Shown here piece after piece: positions 1 through 11,200 of a stretch of DNA of 64,000 nucleotides. A program made the translations under genes and the position numbers. Below the pieces are notes generated by a model. It worked only from the letters and a program-made list of their open reading frames with translations, was not told the origin of the DNA and made no database searches. Each line of letters starts with the position of its first letter. Within the stretch, counting starts at the first letter, position 1. This stretch comes from Martensiomyces pterosporus (lineage: Eukaryota; Kickxellomycota; Kickxellomycetes; Kickxellales; Kickxellaceae), in the NCBI GenBank assembly GCA_025201845.1, contig MU603957.1, positions 1,214-65,213 on the forward strand. Direction: 5' to 3'.

Positions 1-920
1 AGTGGTGGAGCATGTGGTGGAGCCCAAGATGCACCACTCGGTATCGTGATTCCGACTTTTTGGTTCTCCGATTAGTGTGGCTTGTTCGCTAATAGAGTGC
101 AAAAAAAAAAACGCGAGTCCGTGTCTTGGGGGAAAGAAAGATGTGTTTTCGACTCCAAAGGCCGCCGGAAAGCCATCTTGGCCAAAAGGTGCCATTGTTG
201 GGTCAATTGACGCCAAAACCGGTGATGCTGGCCCTGGGTCCTCCAACACGAGATCCCCCATCAGCGGATCAAGCCCCAGGCGGATGTTACACCAACGCTC
301 ACTGGTAGCCAAGTACCGCCGCCCACCGTCTGACTGCCTTCTGAAGCCAGAGCTGGATAGCGCACACCAAAACTCGCATGGAGCACTCGCATGGAGCACT
401 CGCTCCCACCCCTATCGCCCGCTACACGGGTGATTGCCCGCCCGTCAGAGCTTTTGCTGCAATCTTGCGCCTCTGCTCCTCGCATTTGCTGTTGCTGTGC
501 TTTCTTTTTTTACATTTCACTCGGTGGCCTGCATTATCTGCCCAGCTGCGCCCTCTATCCTGCATCAAAAGTTTTATTTTCCTCTGGCGGAGCAACCTGC
601 TTTCGTGGGCTGCAGCTGATCTCCGTGTCCGTTGAGCACGTTTCTGACTCTTGCGCCTGCCGTTTTGCACTTGAGCTGAGATCGGCACCGAGCAGAAATT
701 TTTGCTATCGCCTGGGCGCTTTCCCACGAATCTTTCTACAGCGCTTCCTTTGCACGCCTGCGCCCGGAGCATCTTCTCGCCAAATCACAGCAGAAAATAT
801 CGCCATTTCTTCGGCGTCCTTTGCATAGGCGCTCAGTCTCCATCTGCATTGGCCCTTTGTTTTCTCACCCCAGTTTTGTTCCACTACATACCGTTTTGCT
901 GTCTGCATAGCGCCGCGTGA
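1..920. other. Upstream region of the Prm10-like gene
   Basis: I see no convincing gene here. A 10-bp string recurs at 2-11 and 14-23. A 13-bp tandem repeat lies at 372-403. From about 470 to 920 the + strand is pyrimidine-rich, as expected of a fungal promoter and 5' leader. Open frames on both strands overlap one another and show no recognisable domain. Confidence 0.6.
372..403. repeat. 13-bp tandem repeat, about 2.5 copies
   Basis: The unit ACTCGCATGGAGC is present at 372-384 and 385-397, followed by a six-base partial copy. It is non-coding and about 520 bp upstream of the first gene. Confidence 0.9.
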
Positions 921-3494
921 ATGGGAACCGGATCTAGCGAAAAGGACAAGGACTACAGCCACAGCGAGTCTGAATCTTACTCCACACAGTCGCCGCCGAC
1001 CTATGCCCCCGACAGCGACCAAACCAAGACCAGCAGCCAAGGCAGCAGCATCAGTGGCGACGGCGGCCTGCATATCGTCCCTCAGCATGCACATGCACAC
1101 CTAACAGCCAGTGGGATCCAGATGCTGGGCGTGGATGCAGTACAAGCAGCAGGCGGGAAAGCAAAAGAGGCTGACGGGCCCACCAAGGAAGCATGCGCCG
1201 AGGCAGAAAACGACACTGCAGAAGAGAGGCCAGGCGATGCGGGGGGCGGAATAGCGTCCTACCCCAAGCGGCTGTTCGGCTCGGTCATAAGCTCAGCGGT
1301 CAAGCACATCCACGACATCGACAAGGCGCCTGTGGAGCAAGGAAATCAGGCAACCATGATGAGCAACATTGGCCATATAAAGCTCAAGCCCGACCCGGCC
1401 ACCATCCTCAGCACGGGTGGGCTCAGCGAGGGCAAAAGCAACGTTAGAGATCTGGAGGCTGCTGCCACATCAAAGGAGAACAAGGGCAGACCGGGGCTAT
1501 TGTCAAACTACCTGCGGCTGATGCACTTGGACCGCAAGGGAAGCGACCGTTCGCGCGACAACAGTGCACCCAGCACCCCGCTGAGCAGGTCAGCTAAGCG
1601 GCCTCAGGGCAGGGCAGGGCAGAGGTACGGCGGTGCCGACTCAGACAGACAGTGGCACCGAGCACCGGCCCGCACACCAGGCTCTCCGGCAGTGAGGCGC
1701 ACAAAGGACGACTCGTGGCAGGATATGGACGACGACCAAAATGTGGCCAGATCCTCGTCGAACGGCATGTTCTCGGGTCTGCGTCGCCGCAGAGGACACT
1801 CTCGCCAGAGCCAGCGCCGCAGCACAAGGCCATCCATGGGGAACAGGTCCCCTCTGCAAGAAGAGCCGGTAAGAGAGCTGGCAGGCAGACGCGCCTCTGG
1901 GTTCTTTGCAAACATGAAGAAAAGCGGCAAGGGGAGTAGCCCCGTGTCGCCCATTGGCACGCCGCTTGCAAACACGCCAGGCGTGCCATTCCGGCACCTC
2001 AGCGAGGCTCTTCCTTGGGTGAACTCCCAGCGGCAGCTGGCATCGGCTGGCGGGACACCGATTGCGCAAACCCGACGGCCGAGCATCTCGTCGCTGACCG
2101 GCGACGTGAGCACTGTCCCGGGCGTATCCATCGACACCACGCCCATCAACGACACCCTGGGCGAGGTCCAGGCAATGGCGTCAAACCCATCGCTTGCGCA
2201 GTTTCGTGGAGCGATGGGCGAGCGACAGAACATCGAACACGCAATCGACTTGCTCTTGCTCCACCAGCGGTTCTTGGTGCTGATGGCCAAGGCGATGATG
2301 ATGTATGGATCACCGCTGCACTATCTGGAGGACAACCTGTCGAGGCTCGCACATCTCTTGGATCTGGAAATGACAGCATCAACCGTTCCTGGCCTCATCC
2401 TCCTCTCCTTTGAGGACTCGATCACGCACACCTCGGAGACCAAGATCATCCGCTGCAGCAACGGCTGGGACATGCACCGCCTGGACCAGACGAACCACCT
2501 GCTTCGCCGCGTTGTCCACTCAAAGATGGAGGTTATGGATGCGGTCAAGGAGCTCGAGAAGATCATGACTGCGCCGCCGATCTACGCCTGGTACTGGCAG
2601 GTCCTCAACTGGGGCGTCATCTCCTGGTCGCTCTGCTTAGTGTGCTTTGGCGGCTCGTGGACGGACTCGGGCATCTCGTTCGCCCTTGGCCTTGTTGCTG
2701 GCTTCATGAATCTGGCAGCTGGGAAATACAGCGGCTACACCAACTTTTTCGAAGTCTCGGTGTCGATTCTCAGCGGGCTCTTGGCTGCTGCTCTGTCCGA
2801 GTGGAGCTGCTTTGGCGCCACCGCGCTGTCTGCCACAGTCGTTCTGCTCCCAGGCCTGGTGATGACCACTGGTGTGATTGAGCTGTCGTCGCGCCACATG
2901 ATGGCTGGCACAGTGCGTATTTTTTACGCGCTCCTGCTGGCGTTTATCCTTGCCTACGGGCTCCTCATCGGCGCTGAAATATACAACAAGATAGCGGGCA
3001 ACCAGGTGCAAAGCAATGCCATGCTGGATCTCACCAAGTGCAACTCTCTCACGAAATGGTCGTGGTTCGGCACGTTCCCCCTTGGAATCATCAGCATCAG
3101 CATCCTGGTCAACATCCACTGGAGACACTGGTTCACCGTCACCACCATTGCAGGCATGACATACGGCCTCTTTTGGCTGTTCAAGTTCCAGCTCGGTCTT
3201 GATGATCTTGCGACTGTGGTCGCTTCCTTTGCCCTTGGCCTGGTGTCGAATACGTGGAGCAAGATCACTGGCCAAACTGCATATATGATTTTGCTGCCTG
3301 GCGAGATGTTTTTGGTCCCTGGCAGCGTTGGCGTTCGTGGATTCTCGTCGCTCCTGAGCAAAGAGAGTGGCCAGGGCATGCAGCTGGCCATGCAGATGAT
3401 GACCACTTGCTTGGGCATTATGATGGGGCTGTTTGCGAGTACATTCCTGGTCTACCCAAGAGGCAAGCAGCGCTCGGCAATGCTCACTGTCTGA
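921..3494 (+). CDS. Prm10-like ThrE/DUF1212-family membrane protein
   Basis: An 857-aa protein. Residues 1 to about 420 are hydrophilic, Ser/Arg-rich and low in complexity, so probably a disordered cytosolic tail. From about residue 437 (HAIDLLLLHQRFLVLMAKAMM) begins the ThrE-type region (PF06738), followed after about residue 680 by a second set of hydrophobic helices resembling ThrE_2 (PF12821). Roughly ten membrane segments are visible. This layout, a long tail followed by DUF1212 plus ThrE_2, is that of the fungal Prm10/YJL108C family. Bacterial ThrE exports threonine; the substrate of the fungal members is not established. The ATG at 921 opens an uninterrupted frame and follows a pyrimidine-rich leader. 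I see no intron. Family assignment is confident; function is unknown. Confidence 0.88.
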   Translation: MGTGSSEKDKDYSHSESESYSTQSPPTYAPDSDQTKTSSQGSSISGDGGLHIVPQHAHAHLTASGIQMLGVDAVQAAGGKAKEADGPTKEACAEAENDTAEERPGDAGGGIASYPKRLFGSVISSAVKHIHDIDKAPVEQGNQATMMSNIGHIKLKPDPATILSTGGLSEGKSNVRDLEAAATSKENKGRPGLLSNYLRLMHLDRKGSDRSRDNSAPSTPLSRSAKRPQGRAGQRYGGADSDRQWHRAPARTPGSPAVRRTKDDSWQDMDDDQNVARSSSNGMFSGLRRRRGHSRQSQRRSTRPSMGNRSPLQEEPVRELAGRRASGFFANMKKSGKGSSPVSPIGTPLANTPGVPFRHLSEALPWVNSQRQLASAGGTPIAQTRRPSISSLTGDVSTVPGVSIDTTPINDTLGEVQAMASNPSLAQFRGAMGERQNIEHAIDLLLLHQRFLVLMAKAMMMYGSPLHYLEDNLSRLAHLLDLEMTASTVPGLILLSFEDSITHTSETKIIRCSNGWDMHRLDQTNHLLRRVVHSKMEVMDAVKELEKIMTAPPIYAWYWQVLNWGVISWSLCLVCFGGSWTDSGISFALGLVAGFMNLAAGKYSGYTNFFEVSVSILSGLLAAALSEWSCFGATALSATVVLLPGLVMTTGVIELSSRHMMAGTVRIFYALLLAFILAYGLLIGAEIYNKIAGNQVQSNAMLDLTKCNSLTKWSWFGTFPLGIISISILVNIHWRHWFTVTTIAGMTYGLFWLFKFQLGLDDLATVVASFALGLVSNTWSKITGQTAYMILLPGEMFLVPGSVGVRGFSSLLSKESGQGMQLAMQMMTTCLGIMMGLFASTFLVYPRGKQRSAMLTV

Positions 3495-3708
3495 CGCAGA
3501 AGCTGTGTGTTATAATATACCCTTTACGCAGCTCGACACCGCAAAAGAGCTGTTAATAAAGTCTGCTGTTGTAAACATGATGCGTTGGCGAAACCGGCAG
3601 TCGGTGGCATGTGCTGCGTGCTTGCTCTTGACTGTACACCATGACATGGTGGGTGTTTACTCGGAATGAGCCTGCAGGCAAGTCCCGCACTGCTCACAGT
3701 GAGCCAGT

Positions 3709-3739
<31 letters not shown>

Positions 3740-4700
3740 CTCTCTTTCTCTCTCTCTCTACCCAGTGCAAACACAAGAGTTGAAATGCACGTCAGGGCGA
3801 AAGCATTTGCATGTGCGGATTATGTCGAGAAGAAGAATTGTCTGGTTGTGCGGTGGCTCCATAGGTAGCCAGCATGGGGCTCTGCTGCTTGAGATGCCTG
3901 GTACTGAACCATTGCCATCATCACCGTCCTGTCGCCCACGCACTCGCCATTCGCGGGAATGGACCATACCTTTGTGCCTCATGCAAAGGTATGCGGTTCT
4001 CATCAGTGGAGGCTGGCTGTTCTTTGGGTAGCATGGAACCAAACTCTGGAACCGCAGCGGCATGGATGTTCCCTTTTGTGAGCGAAGAGAGTAAGCTAAT
4101 CAGAAAAGAGCAAGCGGGCATATCGAATGGAGGTGTGAACATATAAAGACATTTACTAGTAGCCCAGAAGCAAGCAAGAGTGAGCCAAGTCAGCGTAGGA
4201 CCTTCTGCCTTTGCTCTAGAGGGTAAATGGGTTGGCGTCGCACAGCCAAAGCTCATGTAGCATGCCGCATATGCGCACCGCATCCTAAGGAGCCTATGCA
4301 TGTAGGATGAAATAGGGAATAAATAGAGCCAGGCGCTTCAAAGCTCTATTTTCAAAAACAGCAGGCCACCCGAGGCAGGGGCACCAGCACACCTTGACTT
4401 CTGGGAGCAAGCGCATTTTGCCGACGTTTGCTGGATGCACTTGTCAGCAAAGCTGCCATCGACGACATACCCGAATGTGAAGGCTGAGCCAGCGAATGCA
4501 ATTGGCTTGAGGGCGTAACGCGAATGGCACATGCCGGCGTTTTTAATATAACAAGCTCTCGTATCGGTATTAAAGTACACAAAGCTACACACAGTCTGCT
4601 CAGTGGGACGAGCAGCCGTTGACGACGCGTGTTAGCGTGGTTCAAGTGAGATACTGAGAATGCAGGCAGCTGAAGGCAAGGCGCAGCCAGATGTCGATGG
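3495..4700. other. Intergenic region
   Basis: No supported gene. It holds a poly(A)-type AATAAA at 3555-3560 just after the Prm10-like gene and a CT-rich microsatellite at 3710-3759. Open frames around 3.7-4.3 kb are short, mutually overlapping and low in complexity. Confidence 0.6.
3710..3759. repeat. CT/CTTT microsatellite
   Basis: About 50 bp made only of C and T, built of CT and CTTT units. The apparent Ser-Leu polypeptide it encodes is an artefact of the repeat. Confidence 0.9.
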
Positions 4701-4707
4701 TATAAAA
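4701..4707 (+). promoter_or_regulatory. TATA box of the 348-aa protein gene
   Basis: TATAAAA lies 186 bp upstream of the ATG at 4887 and just before the 76-bp tandem duplication, so that duplication would fall in the transcribed leader. Confidence 0.55.
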
Positions 4708-4722
4708 GCGCAACGAGACGGA

Positions 4723-4874
4723 CAGCCGACTGCAGAGCTCTCATCCCTTCGCTTCGTCTCAAATTACACCATTCCTCTAGCTGCCTCTGTCGGAATGTCA
4801 GCCGACTGCAGAGCTCTCATCCCTTCGCTTCGTCTCAAATTACACCATTCCTCTAGCTGCCTCTGTCGGAATGT
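4723..4874. repeat. Perfect 76-bp tandem duplication in a 5' leader
   Basis: Copy 1 is 4723-4798 and copy 2 is 4799-4874, with no differences. Each copy ends in an ATG-containing string. The copy-1 ATG (4795) opens a frame running past the main start to 5025. The copy-2 ATG (4871) opens an 8-codon uORF overlapping the main ATG at 4887. Confidence 0.93.
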
Positions 4875-4886
4875 CTCTTCGTTGCT

Positions 4887-5933
4887 ATGGATTTTAACTT
4901 CATTTTCGTTCTTGCTATTCTGCTTTTCTCCGCAGCTGCCAGCGCAGTCAGCGCCTATCGCCTCCCAACCTTCAAGGGGGTCGCATCCCTTGTTGCTCCG
5001 CCAGTGCTCATCGCTGTTGCGGTGAAATACACCACCCACGCTCTTGACATCTCTGACCGTCCTGCTAACTCGTACGTCTTTAAGAGGTACCGGGTCAAGC
5101 TATTTGATCAGAGGCCTACCCCCACCACCACCACTATTTCCTCCAGCACTCCATCTACCTTTCGCTCGCAAATGACCAGGCACGTTAAACCAGAACTCGC
5201 CTCTCCGCTTGGCGCTGCTTTCTTGGCCGCTGTGCTTCTCGCCCTTCTGGAGGTGCGGCGTGCACGCAGGGTTGCTGCTTTCTCGAGTTCCGACCTCCTG
5301 CCACTGGTCCTTGCCATGAACAGCAAAGCAACCTCTCTGGAGGCAACAAACAGGGAGCTGTTCTCGCTCATAAAAGAGTATAGGGCTCAGCAAGAAGCAT
5401 TCATGGCAAATGTCAGCCATGTCAACACGATGCTGCAGGTATTGAAGAGCCGCATCGAGGAGCTGGAGCTTAAAACTGCCAGCGGCCAGCGAGCTGAGGA
5501 CAATCCCAGAACTCCTTCGGTGAGGTCTTCGCCTGCTGATATGCCTTCAAGGCGCCCGGGATCCATTCGCCTCTCACGTCTGATGGGGTCGCCGCTTCCA
5601 CCGCTACCAGCACCGCATCCACAGCCAGCGGAAACCAGATACGACGCCTCTTCTCCGACGACAGTGGTCTCACCATCGTCATGCTCTTCCGATGCCGACG
5701 GCACTACCAGCAAACGCTTCATTTTGCTGCCCTCATCGACGCCCCTGCCGGACAAGCATGGTAGACCGCATTCATTTTTCTCACGCCTCAAGAAACGCAC
5801 GTCGATGGCGAGCATTCGAACCATCGACTCTGTGAACAGACACCTGGGCAAGGGCATCACCAACAACACCAACAACACCAACAACACCAACACCAATGAA
5901 CCAGCTCAGCCATTCAGCCCCAAGCAACACTGA
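4887..5933 (+). CDS. Unknown membrane protein with coiled coil
   Basis: A 348-aa protein I do not recognise. Residues 1-23 are strongly hydrophobic (signal or anchor), 31-51 form a second hydrophobic stretch, and 103-123 a third just before an Arg-rich RRARR. Residues about 140-198 are heptad-like (ATNRELFSLIKEYRAQQEAF, VLKSRIEELELK), so a coiled coil is likely. The rest is Pro/Ser-rich with basic patches and a TNN repeat near the end (about 325-335). The layout suggests a membrane-anchored protein with a long cytosolic tail. The ATG at 4887 is chosen because it begins the hydrophobic segment; upstream out-of-frame ATGs in the duplicated leader could reduce translation. No homology-based function can be offered. 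Confidence 0.7.
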   Translation: MDFNFIFVLAILLFSAAASAVSAYRLPTFKGVASLVAPPVLIAVAVKYTTHALDISDRPANSYVFKRYRVKLFDQRPTPTTTTISSSTPSTFRSQMTRHVKPELASPLGAAFLAAVLLALLEVRRARRVAAFSSSDLLPLVLAMNSKATSLEATNRELFSLIKEYRAQQEAFMANVSHVNTMLQVLKSRIEELELKTASGQRAEDNPRTPSVRSSPADMPSRRPGSIRLSRLMGSPLPPLPAPHPQPAETRYDASSPTTVVSPSSCSSDADGTTSKRFILLPSSTPLPDKHGRPHSFFSRLKKRTSMASIRTIDSVNRHLGKGITNNTNNTNNTNTNEPAQPFSPKQH

Positions 5934-6611
5934 ATGCTTTTACAACCACACACCTTTCTTTTCTTTTCTTCATTGTTGCTCTCAGGTTCTCATTGTTTGG
6001 CCTACTTTGTCTCTCTGTCTTTGTAGCTGTTTTTGTTTTGTAATTAAAAAATATACGTGTGCAAAAGGCATTAGTTAGCTGCGTGTTTAAATGTTGCAGC
6101 TGCAAGCTGTGAAACAGTGGAGGGCAGCACAGGTGGCATATCTAACATGCAGTGCAGTGCACCCTGGCCATCAGGATATTATATCTGTGTATCCTCCGCT
6201 GTACGAGCGAGCTACCGAAACCCTAATAAACTGTAGAAAGTGTGGTCCATTCAGGCAGTCGGCGATGTTGTGTGCTATTCCACCTTTTTGCCAACCCTGC
6301 TACAGATATCTGTTTGGCTTCTTGTTTCTCAGCCAAGTTTATTGGAAAACATATCACGCATAGGAGCGCTGGCCGTGGCCATTCCATTTATGAGACACAC
6401 TCGCTGCCAAATCAGCGTGCTTGCGCGCTGCTGCATGGCAATGCCCAAAATTCACTGCTCCACGCCCAGCTGAATAAAAAAGGCAGCTTTTCTCCAGTGC
6501 GGAATTTCGCTGTTGCCAGCTACTCGCCGCCCTGCTCTCGCTTCACAAACACGCCATTTTCCCACACCAGAATCGCACCAGGCGCCATCCTTGCGGAATA
6601 CAGAGTCAACA
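5934..6611. other. Intergenic region upstream of PIG-A
   Basis: A T-rich 3' flank after the previous gene, then mixed sequence. No supported gene, RNA or repeat. Confidence 0.6.
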
Positions 6612-7997
6612 ATGCCTAAGCGGTCGCTGAACATATGCATGGTATCCGACTTTTTCTACCCGAGCATGGGCGGAGTCGAAAGCCACCTTTTCAACAACTC
6701 GCAGTGCCTTATTCAGCGCGGACACAAGGTTGTCATCATCACGCATTCATACGGCAATCGGCATGGCGTGCGGTATCTAGCAGGCGGGCTGAAGGTGTAC
6801 TACATGCCAGCGGTGATTGTCTACAGCAATGCCTCGCTCCCCACGTTCTTTTGCACGTTCCCTGTATTCCGCCAGATCTTCATCCGCGAGCAAATTGACA
6901 TCGTGCACGGACACCAGGCATTCTCGACGTTCTGCCACGAGGCCATCTTGCATGCACGGTCGATGGGGCTGAAGACAGTGTTTACAGACCACTCGCTGCT
7001 TGGGTTCGCCGATGCCTCGGGCATTTTGCTGAACAAGCTGCTAAAGTTCACATTGTCGGACGTGCAGCATGCCATTTGCGTGTCGCACACCAGCAAGGAG
7101 AACACCGTGCTCAGGGCGGCGCTGGACCCTCAGCAGGTCAGTGTTGTGCCAAATGCGATCATTGCGGAGCAGTTTGAGCCCGACCCCAGCGCACGCGATC
7201 CCAACTGGATCACAATCGTGGTTCTCAGCCGCCTGGTGTACCGCAAGGGCATTGACCTGCTTGTGGTGGCGGTGCCGCGCATTTGCCAGCTGTTTCCGCG
7301 CGTCCGATTCATTATCGGCGGCGATGGCCCCAAGCGAATCGACTTGGAGCAGATGCGCGAGAGATACATGCTGCAGGACAGAGTGGAGCTTCTGGGGTCG
7401 GTCAAGGCAGCAGATGTGCGGCGGGTGCTTGTGCGTGGAGACATTTTCCTCAACACCAGCCTGACCGAGGCCTTCTGCATCGCTATCGTTGAGGCTGCGT
7501 CGTGCGGACTTTTGGTTGTAAGCACAAAGGTGGGCGGGATCCCCGAGGTTCTCCCGCGGTACATGATTACGTTTGCGATCCCCGAGGAGGACGAGATTGT
7601 GGAGGCGCTGAAGGAAGCCATCAGCAGAGTTGGCGACAGGCCCAACCACCCCGAGCTGTCGCCCAGGAGGTTCCACAGCCAGGTGAAGAAGATGTACTCG
7701 TGGCACAATGTCGCCGAACGCACGGAGCGCGTGTATTATCAGATTGCCGATCTGGAGGAGCCGCCGCTGATCGAGAGGTTCAGGAGGTACTACGGGTGCG
7801 GGCTTGTTGCTGGCAAGCTGTTTTGTCTGGTGGCTGCCGTGGACTTTCTGATTGGTGTTGTTCTTGCTTGGCTGTGGCCTAAGGAGAACATTGAGATTGC
7901 ACGGCCGTTTCCGCTGGCGGACTACCAGCGCATAGTCAACCAAAACAGGGCCAGGGATCGCCAGCGAAAGCAGCAGCAGCAGACGGTGCATGGCTAG
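6612..7997 (+). CDS. GPI3: PIG-A/Gpi3, catalytic subunit of GPI-GlcNAc transferase
   Basis: A 461-aa family 4 glycosyltransferase. It catalyses the first step of GPI-anchor synthesis: transfer of GlcNAc from UDP-GlcNAc to phosphatidylinositol on the cytosolic face of the ER, within the GPI-GnT complex. The N-terminal half carries the PIG-A-specific opening CMVSDFFYPSMGGVESHL and the HGHQAFS region. The GT-B C-terminal lobe has VLSRLVYRKGIDLL, FIIGGDGPKR and the catalytic E-x7-E (E286 and E294 in TEAFCIAIVEAA). A single membrane segment near residues 400-422 matches the C-terminal anchor of PIG-A. Length is close to human PIGA (484) and yeast Gpi3 (452). The frame extends upstream, but the ATG at 6612 (CAACAATG) starts exactly where family similarity begins. 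Confidence 0.97.
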   Translation: MPKRSLNICMVSDFFYPSMGGVESHLFNNSQCLIQRGHKVVIITHSYGNRHGVRYLAGGLKVYYMPAVIVYSNASLPTFFCTFPVFRQIFIREQIDIVHGHQAFSTFCHEAILHARSMGLKTVFTDHSLLGFADASGILLNKLLKFTLSDVQHAICVSHTSKENTVLRAALDPQQVSVVPNAIIAEQFEPDPSARDPNWITIVVLSRLVYRKGIDLLVVAVPRICQLFPRVRFIIGGDGPKRIDLEQMRERYMLQDRVELLGSVKAADVRRVLVRGDIFLNTSLTEAFCIAIVEAASCGLLVVSTKVGGIPEVLPRYMITFAIPEEDEIVEALKEAISRVGDRPNHPELSPRRFHSQVKKMYSWHNVAERTERVYYQIADLEEPPLIERFRRYYGCGLVAGKLFCLVAAVDFLIGVVLAWLWPKENIEIARPFPLADYQRIVNQNRARDRQRKQQQQTVHG

Positions 7998-8248
7998 CAA
8001 GAGGTCCAAAACAAAAGCCGTGATCCAGAAATAGCCGGCACACGCTGCACGGTGAGGTGCGTTTTCTTCTGGCCCTTTCAACCATGCCCTGGGTGCCTCC
8101 CTGTCCCCCCTCACCCTTGTCAAAGTAATTTTCTTTGTGCCTCGGCAATTTCTGCCTCTCTCCTTTTCGCTCTTGCTTGCTATGCCTTCTATGTATTATT
8201 AATCTCCACTCTCCTTTGCATACACGCTAAAAGCGCAAGGCTTCCGAA

Positions 8249-11200
8249 ATGTACTGGCGAATAAACTGCACGGAGCATCTGCTGCTCGACCTCAATGTCG
8301 ACCCCAAAAAGGCGCCGCGCCGCACGCCCACGACACCAAACAATAACGCCAGAGCAGGCGATGACACCAATGCGAGCACTAGCACCACGGCACAGCGGCC
8401 GAGTCGGCCACGCAGCGTCACATACAGCACAGGAAGTGGGCCGTCGGCAGACCACAGCTTTGCAGCCAAGCAAGGAGCCATGGCAGTGGGCAACGATTTA
8501 GACGAATCGACCGTTGTGGTCCGGTGGGCCAGTTCGCCCGATGGCCGGTTTCTGGCAGGCATAACGAGCCACGGCGTGTACCTGTGGTCGCTCAAGCCCT
8601 TTGTTTTGCTTAGCAGCCTGGTATACGACCCCGTGGAGGACTTTGGGCAGATGGTCGATGTTATCTGGAAGGACCAAAATGACGAAGATGAGGGCAGCCA
8701 AGCGGACGGCGAGCAGAAACAAGCGGGAGGCACTGGCAGCAGCAGCGGCAGGAACAGCGCCTATGCCACACTGTTTGTTATTATGTCTATGGGGTATATC
8801 TACGAGGTTGCGGTGTACCGGAGAGATGCACCGGTTCTGGAGTACCAGTTCGAGGCACAGCACTATTTTGCTCGCGGGCCGGGCGAAGGAGAGGGCCTGC
8901 CGCCCTTTGGGCTGGCGCAGCGAAGGACATACAGGCTGCCTGGAAGTGGCACGGCTGTGTGTGCGGCGGCGGCTGGAAGTGAGATGGCTGTGGTAGCGAC
9001 AAGATCACACGTGCACAGGCTGACATGGACTGGGACAATGCAGTCAAGCACGCCGGTCAGAGAGATATACGACAACCCGCTAGCGCAGATATGCCAAATC
9101 GTGTATGTCGGCAGCGGAGAAGGCGGCAAAGAAGAGGGCAAGGTCGAGATGTACCTGTTCAGCGACGGATCCGTGCACATGATATTCAGCAGGCCCGGGC
9201 TGCTGGCAAACGGGGCTGGCAAACGGGGCAGAGAGCGCGCCTGTGCTGAAGACGCTGCGCGCGCCGGATGTTGCGGGAAAGTTCACGGTCATTGCATATA
9301 GCGCTGTGAGCCAGGTCATTGCCGTGGGCACGTCGAGTGGCGAGGTGCTGCTTTACACTGCGGGCAGCGACCAGCGACTGGACCTGGTCGCAAAGCTTGC
9401 GTTTGACCACGGCAAGGCAGCGCGAGTCTCGGCGCTTGCATGGACACAGGACGGATCAGCACTGGCCTGCGGCTACTCGACAGGACATGTTGTGGTGCGC
9501 TCGGTGCTTGGGTACGAGCTGAATGCCACGCGGCTGGGCAGCCAGCACTTGCCGGAGTATCTGACGCCCGCGCCCTCGCTTTTGGCGTGGGCAACAGGAT
9601 CTACAAGGCTGGCCGTTTTCAGCGACTGCTTGACGTCTGGTGATGCGCTGGGTGCGCAGCAAGCCGATGCACTGCCGTTTGTGCGCGCAGCACTGACCAC
9701 AGTGCCGTGCGAAGGCAACTCAAAGCGCGTGTGCCTGTTCTCCGACGAAAAGGTGTTTCTCTACCGCTGCGAGTTCGAAGCACAGGACCTGTCCAGCCAG
9801 CAGCCCGAGCTGCTGTGGCACGTCGCGCAGGTGCCGACGCAGTACATCACCAGCAACTGGCCGGTCAGGTTCGCTGCAGCTGACGACGACGGCCAGCACA
9901 TCGCCGTGGCGGGGCGCCGTGGGCTGGCATGCTATAGCGTCGACACGCACAAGTGGCGGCTGTTCCGCAACCAGCAGCAGGAGGCGTCGATCTCGTGCAC
10001 AGGCGGGCTGCTGTGGTACCGCGAGTACCTTGTGGTGGCATGCATCAACCACGAGTTCCAAAACACGCCGCAGCTGCTCTTTTTCCCGCGCAATCGGCCG
10101 CTCGACACCACGAGCGACCTGCACACTGTGGCGCTGGAGTCGCCCGTTGTGGCGATGAGCTGCCACAACTCAATGCTGCTGGTGTACTGCCGCAACATGG
10201 CCCTGTACCAGTACGCGATTTTCGACGACATGGACTTCATCCAGGTGTCGCTCCGCCGCGCCATCGACCTCAGCCACACAGGCATCGACCCGAGGAGAGT
10301 GCGGTCGCTGCAGTGGGTCCCCAGCGCATTGTTCGACCACCGCCCAACATTTCTCGTGCATGAGGGGATCACGCTCAGAATAATCGAGGAGACGCCCCTC
10401 GCCGAGGACGGCCAGAGCGAGGGGCCGAGGTACCGCGCATCGTCGGTGGTCAGCGATCGCGTCGAGTTCACAATAACCAGCGGCGTGAACTTTGGCAACA
10501 TGCACTCGACCGTGTGGTGGTTCAGCGGCTCCCAGCTCTACGCTTCCCTGATCAGCCTGGAGGACTTTATGGACGGCGGTGCAGCTCCCCTAGTGAGTAG
10601 CAGTGCGCGGCGGATGATGCGCATCCGGCCAGAGTTTTTCCCCGTCGCCATATCAGCCGACAAGGGGATGGCTGTCGGGATCGACCAGGACTGGACTCTG
10701 GAGGAGCATGCGGTCATTGGGCTTAGCAAGCTGCCGATCCGCGCCAAGCTCTACCTGCACAACATCCTTGACCATATGCTGAGCGACGGCGCCGAGCAGG
10801 ACGCGCTGATGTATGCGGCGTGCTTCGAGCACCTGCAGTTCTTCCCACATGCCATGGAGATCCTCCTGCACGAGGTCTTGGAGCGGGAGATGGACAGGGA
10901 CTCTGCCACGCCGCCAGACGGCTCGAATGCGCCGCTGGCCGTGGCAGCAGCGCACGGCAACACCATGCCGCCGGCTGTCTTGCCCCGTGTGGTCGGCTTG
11001 CTGGAGAACTTTGCGGCGTTCTACGACATCGTCGTGCACTGTGCACGCAAGACCGAAGCGGCCTTCTGGAGCCGGCTGTTCGAGTGCGTGGGCGGGCCAG
11101 AGAGGTTCTTCCGCCAGTGCCTGGCCAACGACTTGCTGGAGACAGCCACCCAATGCCTGATCATCCTGCAGACACTGGAGCCGGCCTCTGTCAACGAGGG

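Noticed and set aside
3666..4031. A 121-aa frame with a long Leu-Ser run resembling a signal peptide
   Set aside because: The run is the translation of the CT microsatellite at 3710-3759; the rest has no domain.
7041..8123. A 360-aa open frame antisense to PIG-A
   Set aside because: PIG-A is unambiguous on the + strand; the antisense frame has no recognisable motif.
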